Of a stretch of DNA of 64,000 bases, positions 45,770 to 58,919 are shown in pieces. The first letter of the stretch is position 1, and each line of letters begins with the position of its first letter. Under the pieces are notes generated by a model, which was not told where the DNA came from, made no database searches, and saw only the letters and a list, made by a program, of their open reading frames with translations. Origin of the DNA: Arion vulgaris (lineage: Eukaryota > Mollusca > Gastropoda > Stylommatophora > Arionidae); the NCBI GenBank assembly GCA_020796225.1, contig CM036764.1:28497450-28561449 (forward strand). Direction: 5' to 3'. A program made the translations under genes and the position numbers.

Positions 45770-46180
45770 TGACTTAGTTAGTTTGTTCCTTTCGTTTCAA
45801 AGGCGGCACCATAGGGCAGAGGTTTTAGATCTCCATGTAATGCGGTTCGTTGCTAGCAGTTGGAGATCTCGTATGGTTTTACATCCCAATAGTTTACTTT
45901 CTTGTAGGATTGTTATTCGAAGAGTGGTCTTAGGTCTTCCACGTTTTCTTTTCCCAACTGGTGACCACATAAGGACTTGTCGATTTAGTCTCTTTTGTCT
46001 GATCTAAGAACATGACATAAATATTTCCATCTTCGTTTCCTTATAATATTTGATATGGGTTGTTGGTGTGTTCTATCTATCACTGTGTTGTTAGAAACGA
46101 AATCACTCCATTTGACTTTTAATAATTTTCGGAAACATTTATTCTCAAAGCTGTCCAGTTTCTTATCAATTATCTGATAA
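45770..46180 (-). mobile_element. LINE 3' tail
   Basis: The minus-strand frame (decayed) reads approximately KRKRGRPKTTLRITILQ, LLATNRITWRSKTSAL and WC, a LINE C-terminal tail similar to the 151-bp fragment inside LINE-4. Confidence 0.6.
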
Positions 46181-46295
46181 TGACTGCAGTAATAATAATA
46201 TAAATAATATGTGTGCTTATATACAGTCAGTCACAAATATCCGTTATTTCTGCTTATTATTTATTTGCAGAATACTACACTTTTTAATTTACTTG

Positions 46296-46544
46296 ATCTT
46301 CTTTGCTTTCGTTCTTTACCACCAATTTTAATCAGTCTTTGTGATATGTTTGATCTTTGCCAAGAACGTGTATACGTTGCACATTGGTTTGGTAGACCCC
46401 TAAACGCATAGACTTCTACACGTTTAGGACATGTGCATCCGATTTCAGCCAACATTCCTTAGTCGCCTCTTACGACATGCGTGGCAGGTAACAGTGGTTC
46501 TATTCATTACACCCCACATTTGGGCCCCGGTAACCACTCGGGCG
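46296..46544 (-). mobile_element. SINE-A copy with 11-bp duplication
   Basis: Full-length minus-strand SINE-A with intact head (ggtaaccactcgggcg). Flanked by the perfect duplication atttacttgat (46285-46295 and 46545-46555). Confidence 0.9.
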
Positions 46545-46659
46545 ATTTACTTGATATAATATGTGGACACGGCCGCGCATTCTCCTGTATATGTATATTT
46601 TTCTGGAGATTGAAATTATAGCTTGAATAGCAATCGATTAAAACTATTCTTCATTGTCT

Positions 46660-46921
46660 TCTTCTACTTCTTCGAACGCTCCACATCGACCACTCGTTAA
46701 CCACTCTGTGTGATTTGTATGTGATCTGAGCCTAAGAGCGATTGTACGCTGTGCCAGTTATGCGCCTACAAGTAAGCCAGCACATCCGATTTCTGAGCTG
46801 CTTTTTATTTACTAGGGTAGCATCCCTAGGGCATACACCAGTGAATCTTACGACATGCATTGTAGGTTGCAGTGGTACTATTCTTTGCTCCCCTTGCTGG
46901 CCACGGCACCACACGGGCGAA
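46660..46921 (-). mobile_element. SINE-B copy with 11-bp duplication
   Basis: Full-length minus-strand SINE-B flanked by the perfect duplication cttcattgtct (46649-46659 and 46922-46932). Confidence 0.9.
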
Positions 46922-46969
46922 CTTCATTGTCTAAATGATCGTCTAACTCACTTTTCGATATCCTTATCA

Positions 46970-47103
46970 GAAAAATCACATTCTAAGTCTAATTTATCTT
47001 CAGATTCATTCAAAACAAGTTCAACAGTTTGCTCTGTTGTTATACTTTTAGAGTGACCATTTACGAAATTTTCAGAACATATTTTCAGCATGAAAATTTT
47101 TAA
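46970..47103 (-). other. Possible short coding remnant
   Basis: The minus strand is open for 44 codons ending KLDLECDFSDKDIEK-stop, an acidic composition reminiscent of transposase N-termini. It is cut by copy C at 47107. Removing copy C leaves a stop just upstream in this frame. Not identified. Confidence 0.2.
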
Positions 47104-47106
47104 CTA

Positions 47107-49299
47107 TAGTCTGTCCATTAATTCGTGAGCACGTTTGAAATTGATTTTCTCGAAAACTACCTGTGGATCTCAGTGATTTTTGCAAGCAGCCTTAGAATAT
47201 CCATGACGCTAGAGAAATATTTTTTTCCAAGAAAATTTGATGTAGTTTGAAATATTTCTTCTTCAGGTTATATTAAAATCAACCTCACCGGATTGTACAC
47301 AATAGTAACAGATCTACAGTACACAGACGCGTTGTTCTAAAAATACATTATGGTAACATTGAAATATCGTGAGTTAACAACAATTTCACGGGAATTTCCG
47401 TGCACCTAACCCAGTCGACTTTGAACGCGGAAAGCATATGACGTTATAATTGGGATACCGTTGTATAGTCATAGGTGTATCTCGCTATTTGTATGAAGCT
47501 ATTGTATCATATTTGCTGGCTTATCAAAACTGACATTGATATCACATTCATATTGAGTCTGAAGTACACATTTATAACAATGCAGAAGGTTACAGTTTTA
47601 CTATACCAACACTTCCGTAGGGAATCTAAGAGAGGTCATCTATATTGCGATATTCATAACCCTGAGAAACGAACGAAACTGGCGCTTGGTCTGAATAGAG
47701 AATCCTTTTCCCGATGGATTAAACAGGACACAAAGTGCACTAATGTCAAGCAAGGAAGGAAAAGAACAATTGACGACTTTGACATAGATGTCATAAGACG
47801 GGAGCTCTTGAAAATGTTTGCGACAAATCAACTTGTTACTCTCAGGAAACTGAAATAAAAACTGCAATCAGATTGCAGCATAGACATTTCTAAAAGTACT
47901 CTATGGAAAATTGTAAGAGCCGCCGGCTTCACCTTCAGAAAAACTATAGGCGGCAGGAATATTATTTGTGAAAAGCCACATTTAATTGCTGCCCGAAGTA
48001 AATACCTGAGGCAGATCCGTGAGCGGCGGAGGCAAGGCTATGATATTGTATATTTGGACGAATCCTGGGTCAATGCTCACCACACCAATGCTAAAGAATG
48101 GCAATCAGTAGAGGGTGAACAGAAAAGAAAAATACCAAGCAGCAAAGGCCAGCGTATTATACTAACACATGCAGGAAGCAGTGAAGAAGGTCTTGTCCAT
48201 GACGCTGGACTTATTTTCCAATCAAAAAGTAACGACGGTAGGGACTACCACACAGAAATGAATGGACATATTTTCAGGCACTGGATGGAGAAAGATCTAC
48301 TTCCAATTCTAAACAGACCATGATGCTTGGTAATGGATAATGCATCCTATCACAACGCAGTATCAGCGGAAGACAAAGTACCAACTGCATCAAATACAAA
48401 AGATCAAATTAGGACTTGGCTTGCTAAGGAAAATGTCAGCTTCGATGATACATATTTGAAACCCGAGTTGTTGCACCTGGTGAGGATGACAAATAAGACA
48501 AAGGTGTTTCATATTGACAAAATCATTGCGGAATACGGCCACACGTCTTTGCGATTACCTCCATATCATGCTCACCTCAATCCGATAGAGCTTGTCTGGG
48601 CTAAAGAAAAAGGGCAAGTTGCCGAACAGAACAGGACGTTTAAAATGTGTGATGTTGAAGTTCTGACACGTGAGTCCCTCTCAATGATAGACATGCAGTT
48701 CTGGAAGAAGTGTGTTGAACATGTGCTCCGAGAGGAAGACGAGTACTGGCACCGAGATGGATTACAATTTGTCCAGCCAGTAACAATTATCAACCTCATG
48801 GAATCGTCAGATTCGGGATGATACAAATCATATTTTGATTACAGACTGAGAAATAGCAACGTATACATTTCCATATCAAAATGCGTCTACAATCATACAA
48901 TTTGTGGTGAAGTTAAGACACCCTGGGGTCTAATGGTGACCGAAGGGGAGGACTAACTGTTGCATATTGTATCCAAGTTCACGATTGCACATAAAGGGCA
49001 ACACAATTAATTACTTGACCTATCAAGTTAATATGGAGATACACCTATGAATAGAATTGACATGGACAAATTCTAGGGATTACTGTAAAATCTAAAATTT
49101 GAGCCCCCGTATTTGCAATTGTCATAATAGATCAAAGGAATTCGCCGATGTGCAAAATCCGTAGCATCTATGAACTACTGGTTAGCTTTATTTTAGCGTC
49201 ATGGATATTCTAAGGCTGCATGCAAAAATCACTGAGATCCAACAGGTAGTTTTCGAGAAAATCAATTTCAAACGTGCTCACGAATTAATGGACAGACTA
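47107..49299 (+). mobile_element. Sailor-like transposon copy C (2193 bp)
   Basis: A nearly identical sister of copy A with TA duplications (47105-47106 and 49300-49301) and the same ~105-bp inverted repeats. Its flanks are unrelated to those of copy A, so it is an independent insertion. Small differences include a duplicated acaacaatttcacgg region near 47380 and single-base changes. Confidence 0.9.
47580..48821 (+). pseudogene. Transposase of copy C, two stop codons
   Basis: Same protein as copy A and better framed. Only a TAA at 47856-47858 (copy A has an extra T there, giving Leu) and the shared TGA at 48321-48323 interrupt about 414 codons. The three catalytic blocks are complete: YLDESWVNAHHTN (48050-48085), LVMDNASYHN (48327-48355) and HLNPIELVWAK (48575-48606). 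The Asp-to-Glu spacing is 83 by count. Copy A supplies the intact sense at the TAA and copy C at copy A's frameshifts, but both share the TGA. Confidence 0.9.
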
Positions 49300-49301
49300 T
49301 A

Positions 49302-50816
49302 ATACCTTATTAGTACCCAAAAAAAATCCCACAACAGCGTCGGCCATCTTGCTAAACCATGCAGAACATGCGGGTTGTGTTTGACGTCACATTTGAACAC
49401 AATTTACAACCTTCTACAACCAAATACCGAAAAATGTTAAAATCGTCTCAGACCGATATTTCGGGAGCTCGGGATATGCAATGTTTACATTTAATCCCGA
49501 AATATCGGGAGCTCGGGTTCTTAATAAGATGAAGGGGCAATAATCATGCAATTGTCGACAACAGCGTTATTTTGTGGATTATATCCCTCTATCTTCAACG
49601 CGCATTCAGTGAAGGGATAGTAAGAAGCACAAGACGAAAAGCGACGGTTGCCATTCGTTTTTTTTAACACTAGATTTATAATCCACATAATATTGTTTTA
49701 GACATAGACATGATTATTCAGTTTCAGTTTGAAATATCTTCATTGCACTCCGGACATGTCCATATGTGTTCTGATCTAATTAGCATTACCTCCAACAGCG
49801 TCCAGCGTCTGACAGTACGAGTTCGATTTTGATTGATGAGCATACTCATATACCTGTTGTGCTGTTCTTTTCTTGCTACTCCAATCTTCAATCCCAGCTC
49901 CTACAATCTAGTAGTTGACGTGATTATTGTCCAAGGGGAACCACATGAGATGTTGACTTTCGGGTTCTAGATGGCGAAATGTCCCTGTCGGGTTGGGGTT
50001 TTTTTGGGAGGGGGTGTTTTTGTAGCAGCGGCATGCATATGAGATATCTATTCAGGTTAGATTACAGATATATCAACATATCATTATCTTCTTCTTCTTG
50101 AGTTCGTCCGCCATGAATTCAAGCGTAGTCAGGGCGCCTGGTATGGCGCGTCTGACTGATTTTAGCGTGAAGGCATCCTTTCCCTTTCGATTGGTGTCCC
50201 GCTCGCCATACAGGCCTTCTCAGACTTCAAGAGTATATCAGTATCGACTGTATAAGAAATTGTGAAAAAAAGGTCGCAAACAAAATCTAGAAAATTCATA
50301 GTTTATTCGGGCAGAGGATGTCAGTCATTGTGCTTGAACACTGGAGGTTATAGAGCCAGGTGAAGAATGGACATAGGTGTCGGTAAACTCACGTCATAAT
50401 CCTTTCAAGTCATAATCACACTTGTCAGAGAAAGTACTAAGAAAAATCATGTTGCCTTGGAATCGGAAATGCAGGCATTGGTCAGCAAGGGTTCCACAGA
50501 AACAATTGTTATTGACACGGATGGATCAGTTTTTCGTTATTTGCGTAGCGCAAAGACTTTCACAGATCAGCGGGAGATTTGTTAGGGAAAAGAGCGATGC
50601 TTTTTGCTGTAACCACAAGTAGCATGATCATGGAAGTTATGGCCGTGACCAAGATAATGACCTGGCTGGAGAAGCAGTGTCACTCATGTATACGTTATGA
50701 GTGATTAAATTGACATACTCAGGGGTACAGGGAATATTACGGTCGTATACAATGTTGACTACAGAATGTCACCTTCATTTTAATACCAGGACATGAGTTC
50801 GTGTGAAGAAATAAAA
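49302..50816. other. No gene recognised
   Basis: A palindromic cccgaaatatcgggagctcg motif occurs twice (about 49456-49478 and 49496-49517). The 50090-50230 stretch is GC-richer and begins with a CTT run, which could be another SINE in minus orientation, but no second copy is in the window. Confidence 0.3.
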
Positions 50817-51086
50817 GAGTAAACATGCTTGAGGATACAACTACAGTGACAAATGGCACAGCAATAAAGAAGATTTATATATGTTGAACGTCAATATGGA
50901 GATGTGAGGTAAACATGCTTGAGGATACAACTACAGTGGCAAATGGCACAGCAATAAAGAAGATTCATATAGGTTGAACGTCAATATGGAGATGTGAGGT
51001 AAACATGCTTGAGGATACAACTACAGTGGCAAATGGCACAGCAATAAAGAAGATTCATATATGTTGAACGTCAATATGGAGATGGG
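50817..51086. repeat. 90-bp tandem repeat, three copies
   Basis: Units begin aaacatgcttgaggatacaa at 50821, 50911 and 51001 and differ by one to three substitutions. Confidence 0.95.
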
Positions 51087-51680
51087 TGGAATACTGCAGG
51101 TTCAGGTTGTGACATGGATTCTATGGTTATGTACTAACTAAAGGAACTTGGAGTCAAATTTGTACTTCTAGATTTGAACACTATAAAAGGAGTAGACTAT
51201 GTTTCATTAACCAGCACAGGAACAGTCAGTCAGTGCAAGCTAACGGATATACAGAAGTGAGATCGGAGCACTTATGGGCTTGTGTGTAATAAGAATAATA
51301 GAATGAACTAACTAGCGTGAGACGTTAATGAGTAGTATTGACAGAAAATACTTTCAATACAACAAATCCTCTTTTTGCAATCACAGTAAAAATAATATAC
51401 TACTTGTTATTTGATATAATGAGCTATGTACCTTAAACTGCTGGTTTATAACGAAGCTGCGATATTTGTGACTTTCGGTTGAGAACAAGCGTTTTCGACT
51501 TGCGATTTATAAGAGCTTGCACACACAAAACATAAAGGGATAGTTAACATGTGGTTGATAGACGAACGCCCAAAAAACAGCACATTTCGTGGCGCCGCAA
51601 GTGTGAAAACATCGATTTTAGCCAGTTGTCTAGTTTGTGCCAACATATTGATCTCAGCCGTAATGATTACATTCCTTGCA
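51087..51680. other. No feature recognised
   Basis: Nothing supportable between the 90-bp repeat and the TA-rich flank of the satellite. Confidence 0.3.
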
Positions 51681-51682
51681 AC

Positions 51683-51770
51683 AATATATATCTATACATA
51701 TATTATATATATATATCTATACATATATTATATATATATATCTATACATATATTATATATATGTGTGTGC
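51683..51770. repeat. TA-rich tandem repeat beside the satellite
   Basis: About four copies of a ~28-bp unit (tatatctatacatatattat..) decaying into TG/TA repeats, forming the left border of the 45-bp satellite. Confidence 0.85.
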
Positions 51771-51820
51771 GTGTGTATATATCTATAGATAAAGATACAT
51801 GTATATATAAATATAAAGTG

Positions 51821-54800
51821 TGAAATATAGAAAGAAGATGTACAACAGATGAGACATTGAAAGATGGAAATATAGAAAGTAGATGTACAACAGATGAGAC
51901 ATTGAAAGATGGAAATATAGAAAGTAGATGTACAACAGATGAGACATTGAAAGATGGAAATATAGAAAGAAGATATACAACAGATGAGACATTGACAGAT
52001 GGAAATATAGAAAGAAGATGTACAACAGATGAGACATTGAAAGATGGAAATATAGAAATAAGATGTACAACAGATGAGACATTGACAGATGGAAATATAG
52101 AAAGTAGATGTACAACAGATGAGACATTGAAAGATGGAAATATAGAAAGAAGATGTACAACAGATGAGACATTGAAAGATGGAAATATAGAAAGAAGATG
52201 TACAACAGATGAGACATTGATAGATGGAAATATAGAAAGAAGGTGTACAACAGATGAGACATTGAAAGATGGAAATATAGAAATAAAATGTACAACAGAT
52301 GAGACATTGAAAGATGGAAATATAGAAAGTAGATGTACAACAGATGAGACATTGAAAGATGGAAATATAGAAAGAAGATGTACAACAGATGAGACATTGA
52401 AAGATGGAAATATAGAAAGAAGATGTACAACAGATGAGACATTGAAAGATGGAAATATAGAAATAAGATGTACAACAGATGAGACATTGACAGATGGAAA
52501 TATAGAAAGAAGATGTACAACAGATGAGACATTGACAGATGGAAATATAGAAAGTAGATGTACAACAGATGAGACATTGACAGATGGAAATATAGAAAGT
52601 AGATGTACAACAGATGAGACATTGAAAGATGGAAATATAGAAAGAAGATGTACAACAGATGAGACATTGAAAGATGGAAATATAGAAAGAAGATGTACAA
52701 CAGATGAGACATTGAAAGATGGAAATATAGAAAGAAGATGTACAACAGATGAGACATTGACAGATGGAAATATAGAAAGAAGATGTACAACAGATGAGAC
52801 ATTGAAAGATGGAAATATAGAAAGAAGATGTACAACAGATGAGACATTGACAGATGGAAATATAGAAAGAAGATGTCAACAGATGAGACATTGAAAGATG
52901 GAAATATAGAAAGAAAATGTACAACAGATGAGACATTGACAGATGGAAATATAGAAAGAAGATGTACAACAGATGAGACATTGAAAGATGGAAATATAGA
53001 AAGAAGATGTACAACAGATGAGACATTGAAAGATGGAAATATAGAAAGAAAATGTACAACAGATGAGACATTGAAAGATGGAAATATAGAAAGAAGATGT
53101 ACAACAGATGAGACATTGAAAGATGGAAATATAGAAAGAAGATGTACAACAGATGAGACATTGAAAGATGGAAATATAGAAAGAAGATGTACAACAGATG
53201 AGACATTGAAAGATGGAAATATAGAAAGTAGATGTACAACAGATGAGACATTGAAAGATGGAAATATAGAAAGTAGATGTACAACAGATGAGACATTGAA
53301 AGATGGAAATATAGAAAGAAGATGTACAACAGATGAGACATTGACAGATGGAAATATAGAAAGTAGATGTACAACAGATGAGACATTGACAGATGGAAAT
53401 ATAGAAAGAAAATTTACAACAGATGAGACATTGACAGATGGAAATATAGAAAGAAGATGTACAACAGATGAGACATTGACAGATGGAAATATAGAAAGAA
53501 GATGTACAACAGATGAGACATTGAAAGATGGAAATATAGAAAGTATATGTACAACAGATGAGACATTGAAAGATGGAAATATAGAAAGTAGATGTACAAC
53601 AGATGAGACATTGAAAGATGGAAATATAGAAAGAAGATGTACAACAGATGAGACATTGAAAGATGGAAATATAGAAAGAAGATGTACAACAGATGAGACA
53701 TTGACAGATGGAAATATAGAAAGAAGATGTACAACAGATGAGACATTGACAGATGGAAATATAGAAAGAAGATGTAAAACAGATGAGACATTGACAGATA
53801 AAAATATAGAAAGAAGATGTACAACAGATGAGACATTGAAAGATGGAAATATAGAAAGAAGATGTACAACAGATGAGACATTGAAAGATGGAAATATAGA
53901 AAGAAGATGTACAACAGATGAGACATTGAAAGATGGAAATATAGAAAGTAGATGTACAACAGATGAGACATTGACAGATGGAAATATAGAAAGAAAATGT
54001 ACAACAGATGAGACATTGACAGATGGAAATATAGAAAGAAGATGTACAACAAATGAGACATTGACAGATAGAAATATAGAAAGAAGATGTACAACAGATG
54101 AGACATTGAAAGATGGAAATATAAAAATAAGATGTACAACAGATGAGACATTGACAGATGGAAATATAGAAAGAAGATGTACAACAGATGAGACATTGAC
54201 AGATGGAAATATAGAAAGAAGATGTACAACAGATGAGACATTGAAAGATGGAAATATAGAAAGAAGATGTACAACAGATGAGACATTGAAAGATGGAAAT
54301 ATAGAAAGAAGATGTACAACAGATGAGACATTGAAAGATGGAAATATAGAAAGAAGATGTACAACAGATGAGACATTGACAGATGGAAATATAGAAAGAA
54401 GATGTACAACAGATGAGACATTGAAAGATGGAAATATAGAAAGAAGATGTACAACAGATGAGACATTGACAGATGTAAATATAGAAAGAAGATGTCAACA
54501 GATGAGACATTGAAAGATGGAAATATAGAAAGAAAATGTACAACAGATGAGACATTGACAGATGGAAATATAGAAAGAAGATGTACAACAGATGAGACAT
54601 TGAAAGATGGAAATATAGAAAGAAGATGTACAACAGATGAGACATTGAAAGATGGAAATATAGAAAGAAAATGTACAACAGATGAGACATTGAAAGATGG
54701 AAATATAGAAAGAAAATGTACAACAGATGAGACATTGACAGATGGAAATATAGAAAGAAGATGTACAACAGATGAGACATTGAAAGATGGAAATATAGAA

Positions 54801-57800
54801 AGAAGATGTACAACAGATGAGACATTGACAGATGTAAATATAGAAAGAAGATGTCAACAGATGAGACATTGAAAGATGGAAATATAGAAAGAAAATGTAC
54901 AACAGATGAGACATTGACAGATGGAAATATAGAAAGAAGATGTACAACAGATGAGACATTGAAAGATGGAAATATAGAAATAAGATGTACAACAGATGAG
55001 ACATTGAAAGATGGAAATATAGAAAGAAGATGTACAACAGATGAGACATTGAAAGATGGAAATGTAAAAATAAGATGTACAACAGATGAGACATTGACAG
55101 ATGGAAATATAGAAAGAAGATGTACAACAGATGAGACATTGACAGATGGAAATATAGAAAGAAGATGTACAACAGATGAGACATTGAAAGATGGAAATAT
55201 AGAAAGAAGATGTACAACAGATGAGACATTGACAGATGGAAATATAGAAAGAAGATGTCAACAGATGAGACATTGAAAGATGGAAATATAGAAAGAAAAT
55301 GTACAACAGATGAGACATTGACAGATGGAAATATAGAAAGAAGATGTACAACAGATGAGACATTGAAAGATGGAAATATAGAAAGAAGATGTACAACAGA
55401 TGAGACATTGAAAGATGGAAATATAGAAAGAAAATGTACAACAGATGAGACATTGAAAGATGGAAATATAGAAAGAAGATGTACAACAGATGAGACATTG
55501 AAAGATGGAAATATAGAAAGAAGATGTACAACAGATGAGACATTGAAAGATGGAAATATAGAAAGAAGATGTACAACAGATGAGACATTGAAAGATGGAA
55601 ATATAGAAAGTAGATGTACACCAGATGAGACATTGAAAGATGGAAATATAGAAAGTAGATGTACAACAGATGAGACATTGAAAGATGGAAATATAGAAAG
55701 AAGATGTACAACAGATGAGACATTGACAGATGGAAATATAGAAAGTAGATGTACAACAGATGAGACATTGACAGATGGAAATATAGAAAGAAAATTTACA
55801 ACAGATGAGACATTGACAGATGGAAATATAGAAAGAAGATGTACAACAGATGAGACATTGACAGATGGAAATATAGAAAGAAGATGTACAACAGATGAGA
55901 CATTGAAAGATGGAAATATAGAAAGTAGATGTACAACAGATGAGACATTGAAAGATGGAAATATAGAAAGTAGATGTACAACAGATGAGACATTGAAAGA
56001 TGGAAATATAGAAAGAAGATGTACAACAGATGAGACATTGAAAGATGGAAATATAGAAAGAAGATGTACAACAGATGAGACATTGACAGATGGAAATATA
56101 GAAAGAAGATGTACAACAGATGAGACATTGACAGATGGAAATATAGAAAGAAGATGTAAAACAGATGAGACATTGACAGATAAAAATATAGAAAGAAGAT
56201 GTACAACAGATGAGACATTGAAAGATGGAAATATAGAAAGAAGATGTACAACAGATGAGACATTGAAAGATGGAAATATAGAAAGAAGATGTACAACAGA
56301 TGAGACATTGAAAGATGGAAATATAGAAAGTAGATGTACAACAGATGAGACATTGACAGATGGAAATATAGAAAGAAAATGTACAACAGATGAGACATTG
56401 ACAGATGGAAATATAGAAAGAAGATGTACAACAAATGAGACATTGACAGATAGAAATATAGAAAGAAGATGTACAACAGATGAGACATTGAAAGATGGAA
56501 ATATAGAAAGAAGATGTACAACAGATGAGACATTGAAAGATGGAAATGTAAAAATAAGATGTACAACAGATGAGACATTGACAGATGGAAATATAGAAAG
56601 AAGATGTACAACAGATGAGACATTGACAGATGGAAATATAGAAAGTAGATGTACAACAGATGAGACATTGACAGATGGAAATATAGAAAGAAGATGTACA
56701 CCAGATGAGACATTGACAGATGGAAATATAGAAAGAAGATGTACAACAGATGAGACATTGAAAGATAGAAATATAAAAATAAGATGTACAACAGATGAGA
56801 CATTGACAGATGGAAATATAGAAAGAAGATGTACAACAGATGAGACATTGAAAGATGGAAATATAAAAATAAGATGTACAACAGATGAGACATTGACAGA
56901 TGGAAATATAGAAAGAAGATGTACAACAGATGAGACATTGACAGATGGAAATATAGAAAGAAGATGTACAACAGATGAGACATTGAAAGATGGAAATATA
57001 GAAAGAAGATGTACAACAGATGAGACATTGAAAGATGGAAATATAGAAAGAAGATGTACAACAGATGAGACATTGAAAGATGGAAATATAGAAAGAAGAT
57101 GTACAACAGATGAGACATTGACAGATGGAAATATAGAAAGAAGATGTACAACAGATGAGACATTGAAAGATGGAAATATAGAAAGAAGATGTACAACAGA
57201 TGAGACATTGACAGATGTAAATATAGAAAGAAGATGTCAACAGATGAGACATTGAAAGATGGAAATATAGAAAGAAAATGTACAACAGATGAGACATTGA
57301 CAGATGGAAATATAGAAAGAAGATGTACAACAGATGAGACATTGAAAGATGGAAATATAGAAAGAAGATGTACAACAGATGAGACATTGAAAGATGGAAA
57401 TATAGAAAGAAAATGTACAACAGATGAGACATTGAAAGATGGAAATATAGAAAGAAGATGTACAACAGATGAGACATTGACAGATGGAAATATAGAAAGT
57501 AGATGTACAACAGATGAGACATTGACAGATGGAAATATAGAAAGAAAATGTACAACAGATGAGACATTGACAGATGGAAATATAGAAAGAAGATGTACAA
57601 CAGATGAGACATTGACAGATGGAAATATAGAAAGAAGATGTACAACAGATGAGACATTGAAAGATGGAAATATAGAAAGTAGATGTACAACAGATGAGAC
57701 ATTGAAAGATGGAAATATAGAAAGTAGATGTACAACAGATGAGACATTGAAAGATGGAAATATAGAAAGAAGATGTACAACAGATGAGACATTGAAAGAT

Positions 57801-58890
57801 GGAAATATAGAAAGATGTACAACAGATGAGACATTGACAGATGGAAATATAGAAAGAAGATGTACAACAGATGAGACATTGAAAGATGGAAATATAGAAA
57901 GTAGATGTACAACAGATGAGACATTGAAAGATGGAAATATAGAAAGAAGATGTACAACAGATGAGACATTGAAAGATGGAAATATAGAAAGTAGATGTAC
58001 AACAGATGAGACATTGAAAGATGGAAATATAGAAAGAAGATGTACAACAGATGAGACATTGAAAGATGGAAATATAGAAAGAAGATGTACAACAGATGAG
58101 ACATTGAAAGATGGAAATATAGAAAGTAGATGTACAACAGATGAGACATTGACAGATGGAAATATAGAAAGTAGATGTACAACAGATGAGACATTGAAAG
58201 ATGGAAATATAGAAATAAGATGTACAACAGATGAGACATTGAAAGATGGAAATATAGAAAGTAGATGTACAACAGATGAGACATTGAAAGATGGAAATAT
58301 AGAAAGTAGATGTACAACAGATGAGACATTGAAAGATGGAAATATAGAAAGTAGATGTACAACAGATGAGACATTGAAAGATGGAAATATAGAAAGTAGA
58401 TGTACAACAGATGAGACATTGACAGATGGAAATATAGAAAGTAGATGTACAACAGATGAGACATTGAAAGATGGAAATATAGAAAGAAGATGTACAACAG
58501 ATGAGACATTGAAAGATGGAAATATAGAAAGTAGATGTACAACAGATGAGACATTGAAAGATGGAAATATAGAAAGTAGATGCACAACAGATGAGACATT
58601 GAAAGATGGAAATATAGAAAGAAGATGTACAACAGATGAGACATTGACAGATGGAAATATAGAAAGAAGATGTACAACAGATGAGACATTGACAGATGGA
58701 AATATAGAAAGTAGATGTACAACAGATGAGACATTGACAGATGGAAATATAGAAAGTAGATGTACAACAGATGAGACATTGAAAGATGGAAATATAGAAA
58801 GAAGATGTACAACAGATGAGACATTGAAAGATAGAAATATAGAAAGAAGATGTACAACAGATGAGACATTGAAAGATGGAAATATAGAAA
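51821..58890 (+). repeat. 45-bp satellite array, about 157 copies
   Basis: The unit is gatgtacaacagatgagaca followed by ttgaaagatggaaatatagaaagaa, 34 of 45 bases being purines on this strand. Because 45 is a multiple of three and the unit lacks TTA, CTA and TCA, the array is open in one plus frame (CTTDETLKDGNIERR repeated) and in all three minus frames (for example MSHLLYIFFLYFHLS). Variation is concentrated at a few sites (gaaag/gacag, aaagaag/aaagtag, gatgt/aatgt), and these change amino acids rather than codon third positions, so protein selection is not evident. Five units lack one A (gatgtcaacag at 52873, 54492, 54851, 55255 and 57234), and one unit at about 57810 lacks three bases. Best read as satellite DNA. 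A repetitive protein cannot be excluded but is unlikely. Confidence 0.9.
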
Positions 58891-58919
58891 AGAGTGTGAT
58901 ATAAAAAGAGAAGTGGGCG

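Noticed and set aside
46970..47103. piggyBac-like transposase N-terminus (acidic DFSD tail)
   Set aside because: Only 44 codons, with no catalytic domain and a stop immediately upstream after removing copy C. Kept only as a low-confidence remnant.
36741..49299. Copies A and C as one segmental duplication
   Set aside because: The match stops at the terminal repeats on both sides and each copy has its own TA target with unrelated flanks.
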